Shown here: one piece after another, positions 25,935-34,869 of the stretch
Layout of the letters: every line of letters starts with the position of its first letter
Numbering within the stretch: the stretch's first letter is position 1
The notes under the pieces: model-generated
Database searches by the model: none
What the model was told of the DNA's origin: nothing
The model's input: the letters and a program-made list of their open reading frames with translations, nothing else
NCBI RefSeq assembly: GCF_030815255.1
Contig: NZ_JAUSWN010000006.1
Location: 1-64,000, forward strand
DNA from: Hathewaya limosa
GTDB lineage: Bacteria > Bacillota > Clostridia > Clostridiales > Clostridiaceae
DNA length: 64,000 nt
Direction: 5' to 3'
Translations under genes and position numbers: made by a program

Positions 25935-27713
25935 TTGAAGATTGGTAAGGTTATAAAAGTTTCAGGTCCATTAGTTGTTGCCATGGATATGGATGAAGCT
26001 AATGTATATGACGTTGTTAAAGTTGGAGATAAAGGCCTTATAGGCGAAATCATAGAGATGAGAGGCGATAAAGCTTCTATTCAGGTTTATGAAGAAACTT
26101 CAGGTATCGGTCCTGGTGACCCAGTAGTAAGTACAGGAGAACCATTAAGTGTTGAGCTTGGACCAGGTCTTATAGAATCAATGTTTGATGGAATTCAAAG
26201 ACCACTTGACCTTTTCATGGAGGCTGCAAAATCCGCTTTCCTAACAAAAGGGGTTTCTGTAAAAGCATTAAACAGAGCTAAGAAATGGAGCTTTAATCCA
26301 ACAGTTAAAGTTGGAGATAAAGTTTCATCAGGAGATATAGTCGGTACAGTTCAAGAGACTGCTGTTATTATGCACAAGATAATGGTTCCTTATGGTATAG
26401 AAGGGACAATTAAAGACATAAAGTCAGGAGACTTTAATGTTGAAGAAGTTGTGTATACAGTTACAACTGAAAAAGGTGACAAGGAATTAACTTTAATGCA
26501 AAAATGGCCAGTAAGAAAAGGTAGACCATTTGCAAAAAAAATGAATCCTGTAGAGCCAATGGTAACAGGACAAAGGGTTATAGATACTTTCTTCCCAGTA
26601 GCAAAAGGAGGAGCAGCAGCAGTACCAGGACCATTCGGAGCTGGTAAAACAGTTGTTCAGCACCAAATAGCTAAATGGGGAGATACTGAAATAGTTGTTT
26701 ACGTTGGATGTGGAGAACGTGGTAACGAAATGACAGACGTTCTTAATGAGTTCCCAGAATTAAAGGATCCAAAAACTGGTGAAAGTTTAATGAAGAGAAC
26801 AGTACTTATAGCTAATACTTCAAACATGCCAGTTGCAGCCAGAGAAGCTTCTATCTATACAGGTATTACAATAGCTGAATACTTTAGAGATATGGGTTAC
26901 TCAGTATCAATCATGGCTGATTCAACATCAAGATGGGCAGAGGCGCTAAGAGAAATGTCAGGAAGACTTGAAGAAATGCCTGGTGACGAAGGTTACCCTG
27001 CATACCTAGGATCAAGACTTGCTGATTATTATGAAAGAGCCGGTAAAGTTGTTTGTTTAGGTAATGATGGAAGAGAAGGAGCAGTTACAGCAATAGGTGC
27101 CGTATCACCTCCAGGAGGAGATATTTCAGAGCCAGTAACACAATCTACTTTAAGAATAGTTAAAGTATTCTGGGGATTAGATGCTCAACTTGCTTATAGA
27201 AGACATTTCCCTTCTATTAACTGGCTTACATCTTATTCATTATACTTAGATAAAATCGGAAGCTGGGTAAATGAAAATGGAGCTCCTGATTGGACAAAAT
27301 TAACAACAGAAGCTATGGCACTTCTTCAAGATGAATCTAAATTACAAGAAATTGTAAGACTTGTTGGTATAGATGCATTATCAGAAAATGATAGATTGAA
27401 ACTTGAAGTAGCTAAGTCAATAAGAGAAGATTACTTACAACAAAATGCTTTCCACGAAGTTGACACATATGCTTCATTAAAGAAACAGTATAAAATGTTA
27501 AAATTAGTTCTTGCATTCTATGATGAAGGTAAGAGAGCATTAGACGCTGGTGTATACTTAGATAAGATTATTTCTCTAGTAGAAATGAGAGATAAGATTG
27601 CCAGAGCAAAATATATACATGAAGATGAAATTAATAAGATAGATGAAATAAGAGAAGAATTACATGAAGTTATGGAAAACTTAATAGCAGAGGGAGGGAT
27701 AGCTAATGCTTAA
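25935..27713 (+). CDS. ntpA: V-type ATPase catalytic subunit A
   Basis: A 592-residue catalytic subunit. The P-loop GPFGAGKTV is at 232-240 (Lys238). A catalytic Glu lies in GCGERGNEMTDV, and SIMADSTSRWAEALREMSGRLEEMPGDEGYPAYL follows. The non-homologous insertion of about 90 residues between the N-terminal barrel and the nucleotide domain is present (about 110-200). It starts at TTG behind GTAGGAG. The 3' end overlaps ntpB by eight bases, which implies equal translation of the A and B head subunits. Confidence 0.98.
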   Translation: MKIGKVIKVSGPLVVAMDMDEANVYDVVKVGDKGLIGEIIEMRGDKASIQVYEETSGIGPGDPVVSTGEPLSVELGPGLIESMFDGIQRPLDLFMEAAKSAFLTKGVSVKALNRAKKWSFNPTVKVGDKVSSGDIVGTVQETAVIMHKIMVPYGIEGTIKDIKSGDFNVEEVVYTVTTEKGDKELTLMQKWPVRKGRPFAKKMNPVEPMVTGQRVIDTFFPVAKGGAAAVPGPFGAGKTVVQHQIAKWGDTEIVVYVGCGERGNEMTDVLNEFPELKDPKTGESLMKRTVLIANTSNMPVAAREASIYTGITIAEYFRDMGYSVSIMADSTSRWAEALREMSGRLEEMPGDEGYPAYLGSRLADYYERAGKVVCLGNDGREGAVTAIGAVSPPGGDISEPVTQSTLRIVKVFWGLDAQLAYRRHFPSINWLTSYSLYLDKIGSWVNENGAPDWTKLTTEAMALLQDESKLQEIVRLVGIDALSENDRLKLEVAKSIREDYLQQNAFHEVDTYASLKKQYKMLKLVLAFYDEGKRALDAGVYLDKIISLVEMRDKIARAKYIHEDEINKIDEIREELHEVMENLIAEGGIANA

Positions 27714-29088
27714 AGAATATAGAACAGTAAGAGAAGTTGTTGGTCCCTTAATGCTTGTTGACCAAGTTGAAAATGTTAAGTTTGACGAACTTGTTGAAAT
27801 TGAAATACAAACAGGTGAAAAAAGAAACGGAAGAGTTCTAGAAATAAACGGAGATAAAGCATTAATCCAGTTATTCGAAGGATCTGCAGGAATCAACCTT
27901 AAAGGAAGTAAAGTTAGATTCCAAGGCAGACCACTAGAACTAGGTGTATCAGAAGATATGCTAGGAAGAGTCTTTGACGGACTTGGTAGACCAAAAGATA
28001 ATGGTCCACAAATACTTCCAGAAAAGAAATTAGATATAAATGGTGAAGCAATAAACCCAGTTGCAAGAAATTTCCCATCTGAGTTTATTCAAACTGGTAT
28101 ATCTGCTATAGACGGATTAAACACTTTAGTTAGAGGGCAAAAACTTCCTGTATTCTCAGGAGCGGGTCTTCCACATGCAGAATTAGCTGCACAGATAGCA
28201 AGACAAGCAAAAGTTTTAAACTCTGATTCTAAATTCGCCGTTGTTTTTGCAGCTATTGGTATAACATTCGAAGAAGCTCAATACTTCGTTGAAGAATTTA
28301 CAAAAACAGGAGCAATAGATAGATCAGTTCTATTTATGAACTTAGCTTCTGACCCAGCTATCGAGAGAATAGCTACTCCAAGAATGGCATTAACTACAGC
28401 TGAGTACTTAGCATATGAAAAAGGAATGCACGTACTTGTTATAATGACAGATATAACTAACTACTGTGAAGCTTTACGTGAAGTTTCTGCAGCTAGAAAA
28501 GAAGTTCCAGGAAGAAGAGGATATCCAGGATACCTATATACTGACCTTTCTACATTATATGAAAGAGCAGGAAGAATTAAAGGTGCTGAAGGATCAATTA
28601 CACAAATTCCTATCCTTACAATGCCTGAAGATGATAAGACACACCCAATTCCAGACTTAACTGGATATATAACAGAGGGTCAGATTATCTTATCAAGAGA
28701 ATTATATAAGAGAGGAATAATGCCTCCAATAGATGTTTTACCTTCATTATCAAGATTAAAAGATAAAGGTATAGGTAAAGGTAAAACAAGAGAAGATCAT
28801 GCAGATACAATGAACCAATTATTCTCTGCATATGCTCAAGGTAAAGAAGCTAAAGAACTTGCAGTTATCCTAGGTGAATCAGCATTATCTGATACAGATA
28901 AACAATTTGCAAAATTCGCAGAGGCTTTCGAAAATGAGTATGTAGCTCAAGGCTTCAATGCTAATAGATCTATTGAAGAAACTTTAAGTTTAGGATGGAA
29001 ACTTCTATCTATTCTACCTAAGACAGAACTTAAGAGAATTAGAGATGAATATTTAGAGAAATACCTACCTAAAAGAGAGGGTGAGTAA
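27706..29088 (+). CDS. ntpB: V-type ATPase non-catalytic subunit B
   Basis: A 460-residue head subunit that alternates with A in the hexamer. The A-subunit P-loop is replaced by VFSGAGLPHAELAAQIARQA, as expected for subunit B, and VIMTDITNYCEALREVSAARKEVPGRRGYPGYLYTDL carries the arginine-finger region. GGGAGG nine bases before the ATG supports the start, which overlaps the end of ntpA. Confidence 0.98.
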   Translation: MLKEYRTVREVVGPLMLVDQVENVKFDELVEIEIQTGEKRNGRVLEINGDKALIQLFEGSAGINLKGSKVRFQGRPLELGVSEDMLGRVFDGLGRPKDNGPQILPEKKLDINGEAINPVARNFPSEFIQTGISAIDGLNTLVRGQKLPVFSGAGLPHAELAAQIARQAKVLNSDSKFAVVFAAIGITFEEAQYFVEEFTKTGAIDRSVLFMNLASDPAIERIATPRMALTTAEYLAYEKGMHVLVIMTDITNYCEALREVSAARKEVPGRRGYPGYLYTDLSTLYERAGRIKGAEGSITQIPILTMPEDDKTHPIPDLTGYITEGQIILSRELYKRGIMPPIDVLPSLSRLKDKGIGKGKTREDHADTMNQLFSAYAQGKEAKELAVILGESALSDTDKQFAKFAEAFENEYVAQGFNANRSIEETLSLGWKLLSILPKTELKRIRDEYLEKYLPKREGE

Positions 29089-29090
29089 AG

Positions 29091-29732
29091 GTGGCTAAAC
29101 TTAACGTAAATCCCACCAGAATGGAACTCTCTAAGTTAAAGAAGAGACTTGTTACAGCTAAAAGAGGACATAAATTACTAAAAGACAAACAAGATGAGCT
29201 TATGAGAAGATTTATTGACCTTGTTAAGCATAATAACGAACTTAGAAAGAGTGTTGAAAAAGAACTTTCTGGTGCTTTTAAGGATTTTGTAATGGCAAGA
29301 GCATTAATGTCATCTGAGTTTTTAGAGGAAGCTATTATGTACCCAAAAGAAAATATATCTGTTGATATACACACAAAGAACATCATGAGTGTTAATGTCC
29401 CTGAAATGGAGTTTAAAAGAGAATTAGAAGGAGATGGAGGCAGTATTTATCCATATGGGTTTGCAAATACTTCTTCAGAACTAGATGGTTCACTTGAAAA
29501 GCTTTATAATATACTTCCAAATCTTTTGGAATTGGCAGAAGTTGAAAAATCTTGTCAGCTTATGGCTGATGAAATTGAAAAGACTAGAAGAAGGGTTAAT
29601 GCTTTAGAGTATATGACTGTTCCTCAATTAGAAGAGACTATAAAGTATATTAAAATGAAGCTTGATGAAAACGAAAGAGGAGCTTTAACTAGACTTATGA
29701 AAGTTAAAACTATGTTACAACAAGAAGCATAG
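29091..29732 (+). CDS. ntpD: V-type ATPase central shaft subunit D
   Basis: A 213-residue rotor shaft made of two long helices (KLNVNPTRMELSKLKKRLVTAKRGHKLLKDKQDELMRRF at the start, RRRVNALEYMTVPQLEETIKYIKMKLDENER near the end). It starts at GTG two bases after the ntpB stop. It is the last gene of the operon and is followed at once by a terminator. No ntpH or ntpJ homologue follows, unlike in Enterococcus. Confidence 0.96.
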   Translation: MAKLNVNPTRMELSKLKKRLVTAKRGHKLLKDKQDELMRRFIDLVKHNNELRKSVEKELSGAFKDFVMARALMSSEFLEEAIMYPKENISVDIHTKNIMSVNVPEMEFKRELEGDGGSIYPYGFANTSSELDGSLEKLYNILPNLLELAEVEKSCQLMADEIEKTRRRVNALEYMTVPQLEETIKYIKMKLDENERGALTRLMKVKTMLQQEA

Positions 29733-29740
29733 TTAACGGT

Positions 29741-29772
29741 AAAAAGGCATTCCATTTACGGGATGTCTTTTT
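29741..29772 (+). terminator. V-ATPase operon terminator
   Basis: AAAAAGGCATTCC and GGGATGTCTTTTT form a stem with loop ATTTAC and G-T pairs, followed by T. Confidence 0.85.
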
Positions 29773-29814
29773 ATTTTCAATCTAATAAAAATTCAAGAAA
29801 AGTTAATGTTTAGT

Positions 29815-29843
29815 TTGAAATAAGGTATAACTTATGCTATTAT
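29815..29843 (+). promoter_or_regulatory. Promoter of the gene at 29878, extended -10 type
   Basis: TTGAAA (29815-29820), a 17-bp spacer and TATTAT (29838-29843), preceded by TGC (extended -10). The predicted start is about 30 bases before the ATG at 29878. Confidence 0.65.
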
Positions 29844-29877
29844 CATAATAAGTAAATTTCTTAAAGGAGAGTAATTT

Positions 29878-30225
29878 ATGGACGTAGAAAGCAATAGTAT
29901 TTTAATAAATAAAGATATATTAGAAAAAGTTAAAACTGATGTAAATAAAATAAAAATTCTATCAAATGAAGAAGAAATAAAAGTAATAGCAGATGAAATT
30001 CTATCAATTTTAGAAAAAAGAGATCTTACAACAGGTAAAAAGATTGTAGAGATGACTATTTTAGATCGTATAAAACAAAAAATGAAAGACACTACAGATA
30101 AAGATTTAAATGTTAAACTATATATTTTATATAGGAAATTGGAAGACAAAAAAATTAGTGAAGATGAAGCGTTAAGATTATTCGAAATCTATGTTAACTC
30201 AGAATATACTGAAGGATACATTTAG
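29878..30225 (+). CDS. Hypothetical helical protein
   Basis: A 115-residue soluble, charged and mainly helical protein without a recognised family, Cys residues or membrane segments. AAAGGAGAG eight bases before the ATG and a good promoter at 29815-29843 make it a real gene. It lies between the V-ATPase operon and def and may share a transcript with def (65 bp gap). Confidence 0.7.
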   Translation: MDVESNSILINKDILEKVKTDVNKIKILSNEEEIKVIADEILSILEKRDLTTGKKIVEMTILDRIKQKMKDTTDKDLNVKLYILYRKLEDKKISEDEALRLFEIYVNSEYTEGYI

Positions 30226-30248
30226 ACTAAAATACTTGAAAATTAGAA

Positions 30249-30289
30249 GGGAGGAATTATAAAGTTATTAATTAACTTTATAATGTTAT
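30249..30289 (+). promoter_or_regulatory. Displaced ribosome binding site with hairpin before def
   Basis: The only strong ribosome binding site, GGGAGG (30249-30254), is 35 bases before the def ATG. Between them ATAAAGTTA (30259-30267) and TAACTTTAT (30273-30281) form a 9-bp hairpin. Folding it brings the site to about 12 bases from the ATG. An in-frame TAA at 30281-30283 rules out a longer protein. Confidence 0.55.
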
Positions 30290-30754
30290 ATGACAGTAAG
30301 AAAGATATTAACTTTTGACAACGAAGTACTTCACAGACCATGTGATAAAGTAAAAGATATAAATGAAGAAATTATAAATTTGGCAGAGGATTTACAAGAG
30401 ACATTATATGATTCAACAGGAGTAGGTCTTGCCGCACCACAGATAGGTGTTTTAAAGAAAATGATATTTATTGATTTAAGAGATGGTACGGAACCTATTC
30501 TTTTAATAAATCCTAAAATAATTTCTAAAAAGGGTAAAGAAACTTGTATGGAAGGTTGTCTAAGTTATCCAGGATATGCAGGTGAAGTTATTAGACCCAA
30601 AGAAGTAACTGTTTTTGGAACTAATATAAAGGGTGAAAAAGTAACATATAAAGCTAAAGGATTATTAGCTAGATGTTTTTGTCACGAAATTGATCATTTA
30701 GATGGGATTGTTTATACAGATAGAAGTAAGTATGTTTATAAAGAAGAAGAATAG
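30290..30754 (+). CDS. def: Peptide deformylase
   Basis: Removes the formyl group from the N-terminal Met of new proteins. All three motifs are intact: GVGLAAPQIG (44-53), EGCLS with metal ligand Cys90, and HEIDH (His132, catalytic Glu133, His136). At 154 residues it is a type I-like deformylase and needs no partner. The ATG at 30290 is the only usable start, because an in-frame stop lies three codons upstream. Its ribosome binding site is unusually distant (see 30249-30289). Confidence 0.97.
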   Translation: MTVRKILTFDNEVLHRPCDKVKDINEEIINLAEDLQETLYDSTGVGLAAPQIGVLKKMIFIDLRDGTEPILLINPKIISKKGKETCMEGCLSYPGYAGEVIRPKEVTVFGTNIKGEKVTYKAKGLLARCFCHEIDHLDGIVYTDRSKYVYKEEE

Positions 30755-30807
30755 TCAACAATAAAAACATCACTTTAAATTTAGTATTAAAAAGGGGTGT
30801 TTATAAT

Positions 30808-31980
30808 ATGAAGCCAGTTAAATTAAAAGAGCAGGTTTATTGGATAGGTGTAACAGATCCTGAACTTGAAATTTTCGATATAATAATGGAAACTAAAAAA
30901 GGAACTACCTATAATTCTTATTTAATAGATGACGAAAAAGTTGCTATCATTGATTCAGTGAAAGAAAACTTTTTTACACAATATCTACAAAATATAAAAT
31001 CTGTAATAGGTAATAAAAGTGTTGATTATATAATTGTAAATCATACAGAACTTGATCATAGTGGTGCATTAAAAAATCTAATATCTGAGTATCCAAACGC
31101 TGAGATAGTTGGGTCTATTGCTGCTATAAACTATTTAAAAGAGATTTTAAACTGTGAATTTAAATATAAAATTGCAAATGTTGATATAAATTTAGGGGAA
31201 AATACTCTTAAATTTATATCAGTACCTAATCTTCATTGGCCTGATACTATGTTTACATGTGTTCCTAATAAAAAAATATTGTTTACATGTGATGTTTTTG
31301 GATGCCATTATTGTCCTAAAGATAATATAATTAATGATTTACCTATAGAATATTATGAATACATGAAATATTATTTTGATACAATAATGGGACCTTTTAA
31401 AAAATTTGTAAATATGGCTTTAAAGAAAATTGAAGGGCTGAACTTTGATATAATTGCACCAAGCCATGGTCCAATACATATAAAAGATATTGATAAAAGT
31501 ATAAGTTTATATAAAGAATGGTCTAAGGAAGAAGTTATACAAGAAAAAAACGTACAAATATTTTATATTAGTGCTTATGGAAATACAGAATTAATAGCAA
31601 AGTACTTAAATGAACAAATTAATAAAAAAGGTATAAAATGTGAAATTAATGAAATAACTTCTTCTAATTTAGATAATCTTTCTGAAAAGATTAATAAAGC
31701 TTCAGGTATACTAATTGGATCACCTACTATAAATGGCGATGCTGTTAAACCAGCTTGGGATCTAACATCTTTAATTTGTGTTCCTATAAATAGAGGAAAA
31801 GTCGCTTCAGCTTTTGGCTCCTTTGGATGGAGTGGAGAAGGAGTACCTATGCTAATAGAAAGACTAAATGAATTAAAATTTAGGGTTATTCAATCAGGTT
31901 TTCGGTTTAAGTTTGTACCACATAATAAAGAATTTAAACAAGCAGACGAATTTATAGAAGAGTACTTAAAGTTATTATAA
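30808..31980 (+). CDS. FprA-family flavodiiron protein (A-type flavoprotein)
   Basis: A 390-residue oxygen- or NO-reducing enzyme that protects anaerobes. The N-terminal MBL-like domain binds a diiron site: His79, Glu81, Asp83 and His84 in HTELDHSG, then His in NLHWPDTMF, Asp in TCDVFGCH and His in PSHGPIH. The C-terminal flavodoxin domain starts about residue 250 (VQIFYISAYGNTELIAKYL) and binds FMN. There is no rubredoxin domain. AAAAGGGGTG precedes the ATG, and the gene is 54 bp after def. Confidence 0.93.
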   Translation: MKPVKLKEQVYWIGVTDPELEIFDIIMETKKGTTYNSYLIDDEKVAIIDSVKENFFTQYLQNIKSVIGNKSVDYIIVNHTELDHSGALKNLISEYPNAEIVGSIAAINYLKEILNCEFKYKIANVDINLGENTLKFISVPNLHWPDTMFTCVPNKKILFTCDVFGCHYCPKDNIINDLPIEYYEYMKYYFDTIMGPFKKFVNMALKKIEGLNFDIIAPSHGPIHIKDIDKSISLYKEWSKEEVIQEKNVQIFYISAYGNTELIAKYLNEQINKKGIKCEINEITSSNLDNLSEKINKASGILIGSPTINGDAVKPAWDLTSLICVPINRGKVASAFGSFGWSGEGVPMLIERLNELKFRVIQSGFRFKFVPHNKEFKQADEFIEEYLKLL

Positions 31981-32028
31981 ATATTTATATAATCTTATCT
32001 CAAAAGTTCTTTTAATAGGAGGAAAATA

Positions 32029-32424
32029 ATGAAATACAAAATATTAAACTACTTAATGGAGAATGACCTAGAAGACCTTGAACAAATTAAAATATCTGAA
32101 AAGGATACCTTAGTTATAAAACTAAATTATTATTTTGATGGTTTAGAAAAAGAGGGTGCAGAAGCTTATGCAGATGAAGAATGTGTAGAAGGTAAAGACT
32201 CCTATGAATATTATGAAGATTATGTGATTCCTTATTTAAGTGATATAGCAGTAGATAATGTAGATGATATTGTAAGAGATATAGCGGAAGAATTAGACCT
32301 AGAATATCAATTATTAAGTTTTGATATAGATCTAGAAGATTATGATATGAACTCTTTTGTAGTAGCTTTCTATGAAAGGGATAAAGAGTTTGAATTAGAG
32401 GATTATATTACAGAAATAATATAA
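32029..32424 (+). CDS. Hypothetical very acidic protein
   Basis: A 131-residue cytoplasmic protein rich in Asp, Glu and Tyr (for example CVEGKDSYEYYEDYVIPYLSD). No family is recognised and there are no Cys pairs or membrane segments. GGAGG seven bases before the ATG makes expression likely. It is 49 bp after the flavodiiron gene, so an operon is possible. The 6S RNA promoter follows. Confidence 0.7.
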   Translation: MKYKILNYLMENDLEDLEQIKISEKDTLVIKLNYYFDGLEKEGAEAYADEECVEGKDSYEYYEDYVIPYLSDIAVDNVDDIVRDIAEELDLEYQLLSFDIDLEDYDMNSFVVAFYERDKEFELEDYITEII

Positions 32425-32457
32425 CCATAAAAAGTTTTACTTGTAATATAGAATCTC

Positions 32458-32485
32458 TTGAAACATATAAAATTTATGATATAAT
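32458..32485 (+). promoter_or_regulatory. 6S RNA promoter
   Basis: TTGAAA (32458-32463), a 16-bp spacer and TATAAT (32480-32485). It predicts a start near 32492, at the base of the RNA stem. Confidence 0.75.
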
Positions 32486-32491
32486 AATTAC

Positions 32492-32690
32492 AGGGCCTGA
32501 GATGCACGTGTAACTTATAATGTTCAACCGACAGACTAAATTCGGGATTTTCGATATCATTATGGATGTCAAACTTCATTTAATTTACAGAAGGAGGCAG
32601 AAGTAATGTGAGAAGAACCCACCTGCCTTAGAGAGCGGGTATTGAACATATAAGGGGACGACATTTTGGGTATTATTATTTAATTCCTAA
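32492..32690 (+). ncRNA. ssrS: 6S RNA (regulator of RNA polymerase)
   Basis: 6S RNA mimics an open promoter and binds the sigma-A holoenzyme. The transcript begins with a GGGCCTGAGATG-like 5' end and folds into a long rod. CTTATAATGTTCAA (32514-32527) pairs with TTGAACATATAAG (32642-32654), and the outer CCTGAGATGCACGT pairs imperfectly with ACGACATTTTGG (32659-32670). A central region of about 110 bases is largely open, and the descending AACCCACCTGCCTTAGAGAGCGGGT block is typical of clostridial 6S RNAs. The promoter is at 32458-32485 and a terminator at 32707-32733. The mature 3' end is uncertain. Confidence 0.78.
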
Positions 32691-32706
32691 ACCATATAAG
32701 AAAAAT

Positions 32707-32733
32707 AGGATGTCTATTTAGACATCCTTTTTT
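32707..32733. terminator. Terminator after 6S RNA
   Basis: AGGATGTC and GACATCCT form a stem with loop TATTTA, followed by T6. Five A precede it, so it could also serve the small leftward ORF ending at 32746. Confidence 0.85.
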
Positions 32734-32745
32734 ATTTGTAAAAAG

Positions 32746-32952
32746 TTACGAATATATTTTTATAAATGTTTCCCTGGGAAAATTATTATTTTTAAAATTA
32801 CTAAATATGTAGTTTTGATATTCTACTATATAGGTATCTAATTTGCGACTGATATAAAGTACAACAACTGAATTTGTAGGCATAAATTTTAAAAAGAAAT
32901 TTATGCATTTTTTTAACAATAAAATTTTTAATTTAATATAAAATTTAATCAT
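32746..32952 (-). CDS. Small basic hydrophobic ORF, uncertain
   Basis: A 68-residue ORF (MIKFYIKLKILLLKKCINFF at the start) that converges on 6S RNA. The case for it is a strong AGAGGGG seven bases before the ATG and a terminator in the right place. The case against it is an AT-rich composition that could produce such a frame by chance, and no recognised family. It resembles neither a known toxin nor a known leader peptide closely enough to name. Confidence 0.35.
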   Translation of the reverse strand: MIKFYIKLKILLLKKCINFFLKFMPTNSVVVLYISRKLDTYIVEYQNYIFSNFKNNNFPRETFIKIYS

Positions 32953-32983
32953 TAAATGACCCCTCTCTATATGTTATTTAAAC

Positions 32984-33040
32984 CAATAAAAAATAAATAA
33001 AAAAATAAAATAATAAATAAAATAAAATAAAAGAATAAAT
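32984..33040. repeat. Low-complexity ATAAA tract
   Basis: The tract consists only of A and T in irregular AATAA/ATAAA units except for one G. It does not have CRISPR-like spacing. Confidence 0.8.
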
Positions 33041-33329
33041 ACTATATTTTTTTAATATAATATAGTAAATTTGTTTTGCTACTTAAATGTTAAGAGGCAT
33101 ATTTTTATATTACCAAAAATTAATACAAATGTTAAACACTTTCCTTCGGTATAAAAACAGCATTTTTGATAAGTTATACCAAGATATGTCATAACGCAGC
33201 AAAAAAATAATAAAAAACAATTATGGAAAAATATTACAAGTGTTGAAAAAAGAGATGTATAGGAAGTTTTACATGTCGATAAAAGATGAAAAAAATACTA
33301 TGAAAAATTGTTTTAATCATTTGTGAAAT

Positions 33330-33358
33330 TTGAAATTAATATAAATATCTAGTAAAAT
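33330..33358 (+). promoter_or_regulatory. Promoter of the M18 aminopeptidase gene
   Basis: TTGAAA (33330-33335), a 17-bp spacer and TAAAAT (33353-33358), about 27 bases before the ATG at 33392. Confidence 0.6.
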
Positions 33359-33391
33359 AGAATTAGTCAAAAAAGTAAAGGGGGATTTAAA

Positions 33392-34795
33392 ATGGATCTT
33401 AAAAAATTAGAGAAAAAGAATGATGTAGCTTGGGAAAAATATTCTCAAGAAGATTTAGAAAACGTTCAAGCATTATCAAAAAAATACGTAGACTTTATGT
33501 CTTTATGTAAGACAGAGAGAGAATGTGTTGATGAATTTATAGCTATAGCAGAGAAGAATGGATATAAAAATTTAGATTCTTTAGTTAAAGAAGGAACTAA
33601 ATTAAAAGCTGGTGATAAAGTTTACGCTAACTGCATGGGAAAATCATTAGCAATGTTTAAAATAGGTACAGATCCAATTGAAACAGGTTTAAGAATCTTA
33701 GGAGGACATATTGATTCACCAAGATTAGACCTAAAACAAAATCCAGTATATGAGGAAGGCGACCTAGCATTCTTTAAAACTCATTACTATGGTGGTATAA
33801 AGAAATATCAATGGGTTACTATTCCACTTGCTATTCATGGTGTTTTTGCTAAAAAAGATGGCACAATAGTTAAAGTTGTATTTGGTGAAGATGAGAATGA
33901 ACCAGTTGTAGGAATCTCTGATTTATTAATACATTTATCTGGGGATCAAATGAAAAAGACTTTAGCTCAAGGTATTGAAGGAGAAGATCTTAACGTATGT
34001 ATAGGATCTATTCCAGTAGATGATAAAGAATCTAAGCATAGGGTTAAATTAAATGTTTTAAGAATTTTAAATGAAAAATATAATATAGATGAAGAAGATT
34101 TTATATCAGCAGAATTAGAAATAGTACCAGCTGGAAGAGCAAGACATTACGGTCTTGATAATTCAATGGTTATGGCATATGGACAAGATGATAGAGTATG
34201 TTCATATACTTCTTTTGAAGCTATGTTAGAAATTCCAGAAACAACTAAAACTTGTGTTACATTACTTGTAGACAAAGAAGAGGTTGGAAGTATTGGGGCT
34301 ACAGGAATGCATTCTAAATTCTTTGAAAATGCATTAGCTGAAGTTATTAACTTAAAAGAAGATTACAGTGATATGAAAGTAAGAAGAGCTCTTGCAAATT
34401 CAAAAATGTTATCTTCAGATGTTAGTGCTGCTTATGATCCAACATTCTCATCTGTATATGAAAAGAATAATACAGCTTATTTTGGAAAAGGTATAGTATT
34501 TAATAAATACACAGGAGCAAGAGGTAAAGGTGGATGTAATGATGCTAATGCCGAATACTTAGCTCATTTGAGAAATATTTTAGATAAAAATAATGTTTCT
34601 TTCCAAACAGCTGAACTTGGAAAAGTTGACCAAGGCGGTGGAGGAACTATAGCTTATATACTAGCTCAATATGGTATGGAAGTTATAGATTCAGGTGTTG
34701 CATTACACAGCATGCATGCTCCATATGAAATAGCAAGTAAAGCTGATATATATGAAGCATACAGAGCTTATAAAGTATTCTTAATGGAAGCTTAA
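33392..34795 (+). CDS. apeA: M18-family aminopeptidase
   Basis: A 467-residue cytoplasmic zinc aminopeptidase of the aspartyl aminopeptidase group. The metal-binding motifs are GGHIDSPRLDLKQ (about 109-121), LLVDKEEVGSIGATGMHS (about 290-307, with the catalytic Glu pair) and the final HSMHAPYEIASKADIYE (His ligand). A DNSMVMAYGQDDRV segment carries the bridging Asp. AAAGGGGGA precedes the ATG. It is monocistronic and terminated at 34805-34842. Confidence 0.93.
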   Translation: MDLKKLEKKNDVAWEKYSQEDLENVQALSKKYVDFMSLCKTERECVDEFIAIAEKNGYKNLDSLVKEGTKLKAGDKVYANCMGKSLAMFKIGTDPIETGLRILGGHIDSPRLDLKQNPVYEEGDLAFFKTHYYGGIKKYQWVTIPLAIHGVFAKKDGTIVKVVFGEDENEPVVGISDLLIHLSGDQMKKTLAQGIEGEDLNVCIGSIPVDDKESKHRVKLNVLRILNEKYNIDEEDFISAELEIVPAGRARHYGLDNSMVMAYGQDDRVCSYTSFEAMLEIPETTKTCVTLLVDKEEVGSIGATGMHSKFFENALAEVINLKEDYSDMKVRRALANSKMLSSDVSAAYDPTFSSVYEKNNTAYFGKGIVFNKYTGARGKGGCNDANAEYLAHLRNILDKNNVSFQTAELGKVDQGGGGTIAYILAQYGMEVIDSGVALHSMHAPYEIASKADIYEAYRAYKVFLMEA

Positions 34796-34804
34796 TAAAA
34801 AATT

Positions 34805-34842
34805 AAAAAAAAGATAGCTAAATTTTATAGCTATCTTTTTTT
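34805..34842. terminator. Bidirectional terminator
   Basis: GATAGCTA and TAGCTATC form an 8-bp stem with eight A before and seven T after. It serves the convergent aminopeptidase and PHP genes. Confidence 0.92.
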
Positions 34843-34869
34843 AGTTATTAGAATAAAATATAGAATGAA

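Larger units (their letters stand above)
32953..33391. other. Gene-poor AT-rich interval
   Basis: No convincing gene. It holds a low-complexity AATAA/ATAAA tract (32984-33040), an imperfect inverted repeat (33144-33154 with 33174-33183, core GGTATAA and TTATACC) without a T run, and the promoter of the aminopeptidase gene at 33330-33358. Confidence 0.7.

Noticed and set aside
32984..33040. Repetitive ATAAA tract as a CRISPR or iteron array
   Set aside because: Units are irregular, without unique spacers or palindromic repeats. It is simple low-complexity DNA.
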